From positions 930,001-994,000 of the forward strand of contig NZ_JAHXYZ010000001.1 of assembly GCF_019969685.1 (NCBI RefSeq): a stretch of 64,000 nt of DNA, given 5' to 3'. Within the stretch, counting starts at the first letter, position 1; the number at the start of each line of letters is the position of its first letter. The notes under the pieces were generated by a model. The model searched no databases, was not told where the DNA came from, and saw nothing but the letters and a program-made list of their open reading frames with translations. Shown in pieces: positions 58,825 to 64,000 of this stretch. The position numbers and the translations under genes are program-made. Source of the stretch: Microbacterium sp. EST19A. GTDB taxonomy: Bacteria > Actinomycetota > Actinomycetes > Actinomycetales > Microbacteriaceae.

Positions 58825-58985
58825 GAGGGGAGTGTCCTTTCCGCCGGCATCCGCGCTGAAGCCGGCAGTGTCCAGCCTGGCGGGGAGTCGCGCGACGGAA
58901 TATGTGCTCAAGGGCTATAGCCAGGAGCTGAGCATGGCGTCTGTGGCTACGGCATCCGGTGCCTGTTCGGCGGGGTGCCGCCGCG

Positions 58986-59079
58986 TCGGGAGGAGAACTC
59001 TGTGTCGGGAGGAGGTCGCGACGGGGTTTCTCCGCCTCACGCGGAGATCTCCGCCTATCGCGGTGGCGTGGGCGCGCGG
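58986..59079. repeat. Intergenic repeat, copy A
   Basis: Starts TCGGGAGGAGAACTCTG and ends in GGCGCGCGG; the palindrome GCGGAGATCTCCGC is at 59041-59054. It is the same as copy B at 59216-59310 with scattered substitutions and one length difference. Two GGGAGGAG words occur within it. Confidence 0.75.
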
Positions 59080-59215
59080 AATGAAGGAGATCACAGCGAA
59101 TGAAGGAGCGTCTGTCTGATTCGGCCCTTCAGAACGCGAGATCTCCTTCGTTCCATGAGCCGGTGCGGATGCTCTGGGCGGCGGCATCCGCAGGGCATCG
59201 CCAGGAGTCAGGGCC

Positions 59216-59310
59216 TCGGGAGGAGAACTCTGCCTTGGGAGGAGGAAACGCGGGGATTTCTCCTCCCGTCGCGGAGATCTCCGCCCGTCGTGGTGGCCGA
59301 GGGCGCGCGG
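59216..59310. repeat. Intergenic repeat, copy B
   Basis: Direct repeat of copy A: TCGGGAGGAGAACTCTG at its start and GGGCGCGCGG at its end, with the palindrome GCGGAGATCTCCGC at 59271-59284. It could fold back as a long hairpin (GGGAGGAG against CTCCTCCC), so it may also serve as terminator for the M20D gene on the minus strand. Confidence 0.75.
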
Positions 59311-59365
59311 AGCCGGAGGCCGGGCGCGGATGCTGCCGAGCCGGAGGCCGGGTGCGGATGCCGCG
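59310..59365. repeat. 28-bp tandem duplication
   Basis: Two adjacent copies of a 28-bp unit (59310-59337 and 59338-59365), beginning GAGCCGGAGGCCGGG and each containing GCGGATGC. They differ at three or four bases and lie just after the M20D stop codon. Confidence 0.75.
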
Positions 59366-59374
59366 GCACCGGCC

Positions 59375-60562
59375 TCAGCCGCGCTCGAGCCTCCTCCAGG
59401 CCAGTTCGGCGAGCACCTGCGCCTGGAGAGGAAGCACGGCGTCGTCGAAGATCGCGTTGTCGGAGTGCAGCGGCAGCGGTCCGCTGTCGGGCGCGGCGCC
59501 GACGAAGACCAGGGCGCCCGGCACCTCTTCCAGCACGTACGAGAAGTCCTCGGAGGCCATCGACGGGGCCGCGAGCCGGGTCACCCGCTCCACCCCGACG
59601 ACCTCGTCGAGCGCCGCGAGCACCTCGCGCGTCTCGGCCGGGTCGTTGTAGGTCACCGGGTACGACGCGATGAACTCCGTCTCGAGCGTGCAGCCGTTCG
59701 CCTCGGCGATGCCCGTGAGCAGCACCGGAAGCTGCGTGCGCACCGTGTCGAGCGTGACCTGTGACAGCGTGCGGATGTTCGCCTCGAGCGACACGCTCGC
59801 CGCGAGCACGTTGCTCGCCTCGGAGTCGCTGCTGAGACGGGTGATCGAGATCACGGCCTGGTCGGTGGCGGGCAGCCGCCGGGCGGCGAAGGTCTGCACC
59901 GCGAGGATGAGCTGCGCGGCCACGGGCACCGGGTCGATCCCGAGCTGCGGGAACGCGGCGTGACCGCCCGTGCCCCGGAGCGTCATGCGCATCGCGCTGG
60001 CGCTGGCCATCATGGCGCCCTCGCGCGTGACGAGCTGCCCGCGCGGCGTCGCGCTGTCGACGTGGATCGCGTACGCCGCGACCGGGCGTTCCCCCGCGGC
60101 GTCGAGGACGCCCTCCTCGATCATGATGCGACCGCCGGCCTGCCCCTCCTCGCCGGGCTGGAACATGAAGATCACGGTGCCGGGCAGCTCGTCCCGACGG
60201 GCGACCAGCAGGCGGATGGCACCCAGGAGACCGGCCATGTGCAGGTCGTGCCCGCACGCGTGCATCGCCCCCGAGGTCGAGGCGAACGGCAGGCCCGTCG
60301 CCTCGGCGACCGGGAGTCCGTCCATGTCTCCACGCAGCAGCACCACGGGCCCGGGTCGACCGCCGCGCAGCACGGCCGTGATCGACGACAGCGACGTGCC
60401 GCGCGTGATCTCGAGGCCGAGGCCTTCCAGCTCGCGCAGCAGGATCGCCTGCGTCTGCGGAAGGTCGAGGCCGATCTCCACCGCCTGGTGCAGCTCCCGC
60501 CGCACCGCGATCAGGTCTTCGCGCAGCTCTTCCGCCGTGGCATCCGCGAACCGTGTCGTCAT
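59375..60562 (-). CDS. M20D-family amidohydrolase (N-acyl-amino-acid / hippurate hydrolase type)
   Basis: 395 residues. Metal-ligand motifs of the family are present: LLRGDMDGLPVAE, MHACGHDLHMAGLLG and FQPGEEGQAGGRIM with the catalytic Glu pair, plus a late ASEDFSYVLE His/Glu region. A lid domain (about 185-300) is inserted in the usual place. It cleaves an acyl group from amino acids or small peptides, releasing the amino acid. It overlaps the ATPase gene by 4 bp, so its substrate is probably what the peptide-type ABC importer brings in. Confidence 0.9.
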   Translation of the reverse strand: MTTRFADATAEELREDLIAVRRELHQAVEIGLDLPQTQAILLRELEGLGLEITRGTSLSSITAVLRGGRPGPVVLLRGDMDGLPVAEATGLPFASTSGAMHACGHDLHMAGLLGAIRLLVARRDELPGTVIFMFQPGEEGQAGGRIMIEEGVLDAAGERPVAAYAIHVDSATPRGQLVTREGAMMASASAMRMTLRGTGGHAAFPQLGIDPVPVAAQLILAVQTFAARRLPATDQAVISITRLSSDSEASNVLAASVSLEANIRTLSQVTLDTVRTQLPVLLTGIAEANGCTLETEFIASYPVTYNDPAETREVLAALDEVVGVERVTRLAAPSMASEDFSYVLEEVPGALVFVGAAPDSGPLPLHSDNAIFDDAVLPLQAQVLAELAWRRLERG

Positions 60563-61347
60563 CCGAACTGCATCCTCTCGCCGAGCACAGGCACCGCGTC
60601 GAGCAGATCCTGCGTGTAGGGGTCACCCGGAGCCGCGAGCAGCGTCTCCGTCGGGCCGGCCTCGACCAGCTTGCCATGCCGCATCACGCACACCTCGTCG
60701 CTGATGTACCGCACCACCGCGAGGTTGTGCGAGATGAAGAGCATCGACAGGCCGAGGTCCTGCTGCAGCTCGCGGAGCAGGTTCAGGATCGCGCCCTGCA
60801 CCGACACGTCGAGCGCACTGGTGACCTCGTCGGCGATGAGAACCGAGGGCTCGCCCGCGAGTGCCCGCGCGATCGTGATGCGCTGGCGCTGACCTCCGGA
60901 GAACGCTCCGGGCCTCTCGTCCGCGCGGTCGGGGTCGAGGTGGACCTTCGCCAACAGCTCGCGGACTCGTGCCACACGCTCGGCCCTGGTCCAGCGGCGG
61001 CCGGTCGCCCGCAGCGCCTCGGCGATCGAGTCGCCGATCGGCATGAGCGGGTCCAACGCCGAGAACGGATCCTGGAACACGAGCTGCATCCGGCGGCGGG
61101 TGCGACGGGCCGCGGCGTTCGTGCCGACGGCATCCGCTCCGTCCACTCTGATCGATCCCGACTCGGGGCGGACCAGCCCCACGGCGGCGGCGGCGATGGT
61201 GCTCTTGCCCGATCCCGACTCGCCCACCAGCCCGACGGTGCGCCCCTTCGGCACCGCGAGACTCACGTTCTCGACCACACGGGTGCGGCCGTACCGGACG
61301 CTCAGGTTCTCGATCTCCAGCGCGTTCACGTTCTCCTGCGTGCTCAC
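60559..61347 (-). CDS. Dipeptide-type ABC transporter ATPase (DppF-like)
   Basis: 262 residues: Walker A GESGSGKS near residue 39, Q-loop LVFQDPFSALDP, signature FSGGQRQR and Walker B VLIADEVTSALD, followed by the H-loop region FISHNLAVV. The short C-terminal part matches the oligopeptide class but is trimmed. It overlaps its upstream and downstream neighbours by 4 bp each. It works with the ATPase half of the upstream fusion to drive peptide or acyl-amino-acid import. Confidence 0.92.
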   Translation of the reverse strand: MSTQENVNALEIENLSVRYGRTRVVENVSLAVPKGRTVGLVGESGSGKSTIAAAAVGLVRPESGSIRVDGADAVGTNAAARRTRRRMQLVFQDPFSALDPLMPIGDSIAEALRATGRRWTRAERVARVRELLAKVHLDPDRADERPGAFSGGQRQRITIARALAGEPSVLIADEVTSALDVSVQGAILNLLRELQQDLGLSMLFISHNLAVVRYISDEVCVMRHGKLVEAGPTETLLAAPGDPYTQDLLDAVPVLGERMQFG

Positions 61348-63137
61348 ACCGTCACCTCCCGATCGTCGTGGACATCGTCGTGGTTCTCGTCGAGGGCCTC
61401 GGGCACGAGCTCCGGCGGGATCACGGGCAGCGGCCGCGTGCGGTCGCTGTTCATGTCGGGCAGGCAGGCGATCAGCGCCTTCGAGTACGGATGCCGGGCG
61501 TCCTCGCGGATGCGGCGGGCGTCGAGCGTCTCGACCGCGCGGCCGTCCTTCATCACGATGACCCGGTCGCAGAACGCCGAGACGAGGGCGATGTCGTGCG
61601 AGATGAACACGATCGCCGCGCCCGTCTCCTCCTGCGCCCGGTGCAGCACGCCCATCACCTGGCGCTGAACCGTCACGTCGAGCGCGGTGGTCGGCTCGTC
61701 GGCCACGATCAACCGCGGACGCCCGGTCATGGCCATGCCGATCATCGCGCGCTGCCGCATGCCTCCGGAGAACTCGTGCGGATACTGCTTCAGCCGCTGC
61801 GCGGCGTTCGGGATGCCGACGGCGTCGAGTGCGTCGGCCGCCCGGGCGCGCGCCGCCTTCGGCCGCATGCCCATGTGCACCTCCGGCACCTCGGTGAGCT
61901 GGCGACCGATGGTGAGCGCCGGGTTCAGGGAGGTCAGCGGATCCTGGAAGATCATGCCCAGCTCGACGCCGAGGCGCGAGCGATCCGCAGCCGACGGCGC
62001 CCGTGTCATGTCGATCCCGGCGAAGGTGTGGGCCGACGTGGTGATGATGGCGTCGTCGCCGAGCAGACCGGCCAGTGCCATCGCCGTCAGCGACTTGCCC
62101 GATCCGGACTCCCCGACGATGCCGACGATCTCGCCGCGCGCGATGCGCAGGTCGACCCCGCGGACCCGCTCGACGGTGCCGCCGTCGGGGGTCGCGAACG
62201 CGATGTGCAGGTCGCGGATCTCGGCGACCACCTCGCCTTCGGGCTCTGCGCTCTCCGCCACCAGCTCACGACGACGCGAGGAGATGGTCACCGCTCCCGC
62301 CGCACGTGCGGCGACGGCACGGAATCCGGCGCCCCGGGACCCCGCGACCGCCTCGCTCACCATGGTGAAGACGAGTCCCGCGAGGACCACGGCGAGGCCG
62401 GGGCCGAGGGCGGCGAGCGGGTTGACGTAGATGCGCAGGATCCCCTCCTGGAGCATCCGTCCCCAGTCGTACTCGGGCGCCTGCACGCCCAGGCCGAGGA
62501 ACGACAGCCCTGCGAACGAGAGCAGCGTCACGCTCGCTGTCGCCGCGGCGTTCACGAAGAACGGGTTCGCGATGTTCGGCAGCACGTGTCGCAGGAGCAC
62601 GCCGATCGGTCCGACTCCGACGACCCGCGCGGCCCGCACGTAGTCGCGCCCCGAGACGGAGGCGGCGAGGTTGTAGACGAGTCGGGCGAACGAGGGGATG
62701 CCGGCGAAGCCGATCGCGAGCATCGCCCCGGTCGCCGTCGCTCCCCAGATGACCGTGAAGAACAGCACCATCAGCAGCCACGGGAACGCGAGCAGGATGT
62801 CGAGCAGACCGGTGAACAGGCGCCGAGGGTATTTCGGCAGGATGCTGGCGACGAGCCCGAACACGATCCCGCCGCACAGCGCGATCGCCGTCGCGCCCAG
62901 GGTGAGCAGCAGCGTCAGGCGCGTCGCGACGAGCACGCGGGCGAGGATGTCGCGACCGAGCTCGTCGGTGCCGAACGGGTGGGCGGCGCTCGCGCCGAGG
63001 AGGCGGGACGAGACGTCGGTCGTGGTCGCCGCGTCACCCCAGATGACGGGGCCGGCGACGGCGGCGAAGAGCAGCAGCGCACTGCCGGCGATCGCCGAGA
63101 TCGCGATCGGATTGAGCAACCTCTTGCGCAGAGACAT
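61344..63137 (-). CDS. Fused dipeptide-type ABC permease (DppC) and ATPase (DppD)
   Basis: 597 residues in one frame. Residues about 1-265 are a DppC-type permease with the HPFGTDELGRDILARV segment near residue 53 and five or six spans. The EAA-like loop is YVRAARVVGVGPIGVLLRHV. A linker (about 265-310) leads to an ATPase with Walker A GESGSGKS near residue 345, signature FSGGMRQR and Walker B LIVADEPTTALD. Such DppC-DppD fusions are known in actinobacteria. The gene is 5 bp after the DppB-type permease gene and overlaps the DppF-like gene by 4 bp. Confidence 0.9.
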   Translation of the reverse strand: MSLRKRLLNPIAISAIAGSALLLFAAVAGPVIWGDAATTTDVSSRLLGASAAHPFGTDELGRDILARVLVATRLTLLLTLGATAIALCGGIVFGLVASILPKYPRRLFTGLLDILLAFPWLLMVLFFTVIWGATATGAMLAIGFAGIPSFARLVYNLAASVSGRDYVRAARVVGVGPIGVLLRHVLPNIANPFFVNAAATASVTLLSFAGLSFLGLGVQAPEYDWGRMLQEGILRIYVNPLAALGPGLAVVLAGLVFTMVSEAVAGSRGAGFRAVAARAAGAVTISSRRRELVAESAEPEGEVVAEIRDLHIAFATPDGGTVERVRGVDLRIARGEIVGIVGESGSGKSLTAMALAGLLGDDAIITTSAHTFAGIDMTRAPSAADRSRLGVELGMIFQDPLTSLNPALTIGRQLTEVPEVHMGMRPKAARARAADALDAVGIPNAAQRLKQYPHEFSGGMRQRAMIGMAMTGRPRLIVADEPTTALDVTVQRQVMGVLHRAQEETGAAIVFISHDIALVSAFCDRVIVMKDGRAVETLDARRIREDARHPYSKALIACLPDMNSDRTRPLPVIPPELVPEALDENHDDVHDDREVTV

Positions 63138-63142
63138 CGGGA

Positions 63143-64000
63143 TCAGCCCTCCGTGATCGACGAGCGCGGATCGATGGTGGCGAGGATGACGTCGACCACG
63201 AGGTTCACGCCCAGCACGATGAGGGCGTAGACGATGACGACGCCCTGCACCATCGGATAGTCCTTGGCGCCGACCGACGAGACCATGATCGAGCCGAGGC
63301 CGGGGATGGCGAACACGGCTTCGATGAGCACCGTCGCCGCGGTGAGTCCGGCGAGGATCATGCCGCCGACAGTGAGCGTGGCGGTCACGATGTTCGGCAG
63401 GGCGTGGCGCAGGTGGATCAGGCGCCGCGGCAGGCGCTTGGCGCGCGCCGTGGTCATGTACGTGGTGTCGAGCACCGCGAGCATCTCGACCTGCACGATG
63501 CGCACGAGGTAGGCCATGGGGCCGATCGCGAGCGCGATGACCGGCAGCACGGCATCCGCCGGCGCGCCCCAGCCCGCTGCGGGGAGCCAGCCCAGCCGCA
63601 CCGCGAAGAGCGAGATCAGTCCGACCGCGAGCAGGAAGCTGGGCACCGCGATCAGGATGCCGAGCACGGCCGAGACGGCCATCGACAGGCCGCGGCGGCG
63701 GCCCGAGCGGGCGAGCACCGCCGCGCCGATGCCGGCGGGGAGTGCACCGACCACCGCGATGACGAACGCGAGGACCGCGAGGAGCAGCGTGGTCGGGAAC
63801 CGCTGGGCGATCACATCGGCGACGGGACGCTGCAGACGGACGGATGTTCCGAGATCACCGGTGAAGAGGCCGCCGATGAAGCGCAGGAACTGCTCGGGCA
63901 TCGACTTGTCGAGCCCGAGCTGGATGCGCGTCGCCTCGACGAGCTCGGGTGTCGCGCTCTGGCCGAGGGCCGCACGCACCGGGTCTCCCGGCACGAGGTA
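63143..64000 (-). CDS. Dipeptide-type ABC transporter permease (DppB), truncated by window end
   Basis: About 286 residues are visible and the N-terminus lies beyond base 64000. The first readable residues, YLVPGDPVRAALG, match the loop after the first membrane span of DppB proteins, so about 25-40 residues are missing. Five further spans and the loop TYMTTARAKRLPRRLIHLRH (the EAA-equivalent) are seen. A GTG at 63994 lies inside the conserved region and is not the real start. It is the first visible gene of the operon DppB, DppC-DppD, DppF and M20D hydrolase. Confidence 0.92.
   Translation of the reverse strand, partial: YLVPGDPVRAALGQSATPELVEATRIQLGLDKSMPEQFLRFIGGLFTGDLGTSVRLQRPVADVIAQRFPTTLLLAVLAFVIAVVGALPAGIGAAVLARSGRRRGLSMAVSAVLGILIAVPSFLLAVGLISLFAVRLGWLPAAGWGAPADAVLPVIALAIGPMAYLVRIVQVEMLAVLDTTYMTTARAKRLPRRLIHLRHALPNIVTATLTVGGMILAGLTAATVLIEAVFAIPGLGSIMVSSVGAKDYPMVQGVVIVYALIVLGVNLVVDVILATIDPRSSITEG

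Larger units (their letters stand above)
58825..59374. other. 550-bp repeat-rich non-coding stretch
   Basis: No convincing gene on either strand. It contains two copies of a repeat of about 94 bp (58986-59079 and 59216-59310), each with the 14-bp palindrome GCGGAGATCTCCGC, a pair of GAAGGAGATC words around 59085-59155 in opposite orientation, and a 28-bp tandem duplication (59310-59365). The promoter of the downstream MHS transporter should lie near its left end. Confidence 0.7.

Noticed and set aside
61368..63230. Plus-strand frame of 620 codons across the fused permease-ATPase gene
   Set aside because: Antisense shadow; very Arg/Asp/Glu/His-rich with no hydrophobic core. The real gene on the other strand has complete ABC motifs.
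1..64000. tRNA, rRNA, CRISPR array, insertion sequence or prophage
   Set aside because: No clover-leaf, regularly spaced repeat set, transposase or phage structural gene was seen. The only repeats are the short intergenic ones reported.

Overview
The window is high-GC actinobacterial DNA. Lysine is almost always AAG and aspartate mostly GAC, and the gene families (Asp23/DUF6286 operon, zf-HC2 anti-sigma factor, LplB-type sugar ABC systems, BMP nucleoside ABC system) fit a soil or plant-associated member of the Microbacteriaceae, most likely Microbacterium. The genus is inferred from gene content and style, not from a marker gene. Genes are tightly packed, and ATGA, GTGA and TGATG stop/start overlaps are common. 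I saw no rRNA, tRNA, CRISPR array, transposase or phage gene.

Layout. (1) 1-14.1 kb is a glycan-use locus: GntR regulator, GH36 alpha-galactosidase, an LplB/LplC/solute-binding ABC importer, a ROK regulator, an acetyl-xylan-esterase-like enzyme, a GH95 alpha-fucosidase/galactosidase and a secreted multidomain GH27 alpha-galactosidase. It looks built for acetylated, galactosylated or fucosylated plant side chains. (2) 14.1-17.0 kb is a translationally coupled Asp23/Gls24 envelope-stress operon, with CsbD and a small membrane protein at its end. (3) 17.1-20.2 kb carries a BP74-like lipoprotein, an ECF sigma/anti-sigma pair, a DoxX-like membrane protein and an SGNH hydrolase lipoprotein.

(4) 20.2-36.6 kb is the most interesting part: a catabolic island for an aromatic or related ring compound. 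It has an AAHS-type transporter, a gamma-resorcylate-decarboxylase-type amidohydrolase, an FAD ring hydroxylase, two paralogous short extradiol-dioxygenase-like VOC proteins, an FAH-family hydrolase, an aldehyde dehydrogenase, an unusual stand-alone AceE-like thiamine diphosphate enzyme, an NmrA/HIT/alpha-beta-hydrolase/SDR operon and a metal-dependent amidohydrolase. GntR and IclR regulators sit inside it. Two pairs of near-identical non-coding motifs tie its parts into two candidate regulons.

(5) 36.6-45.6 kb is a complete nucleoside uptake and salvage operon: two nucleoside hydrolases, a BMP binding protein, an ATPase-permease fusion, a second permease and ribokinase. A divergent LacI regulator sits beside it, with recognisable operator-like sites. 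(6) 45.6-53.4 kb holds CorA, a CocE/NonD hydrolase with a divergent TetR regulator and operator, a GH2 beta-mannosidase, and several small unknown genes, one with atypical codon use. (7) 53.4-58.8 kb is a CoA-linked catabolic operon (MHS transporter, class III CoA-transferase, enoyl-CoA hydratase) ending in a GAF/PucR-type regulator. (8) 58.8-59.4 kb is a repeat-rich non-coding stretch. (9) 59.4-64.0 kb is a dipeptide-type ABC importer with a permease-ATPase fusion and an M20D amidohydrolase. Its first gene runs off the window end.
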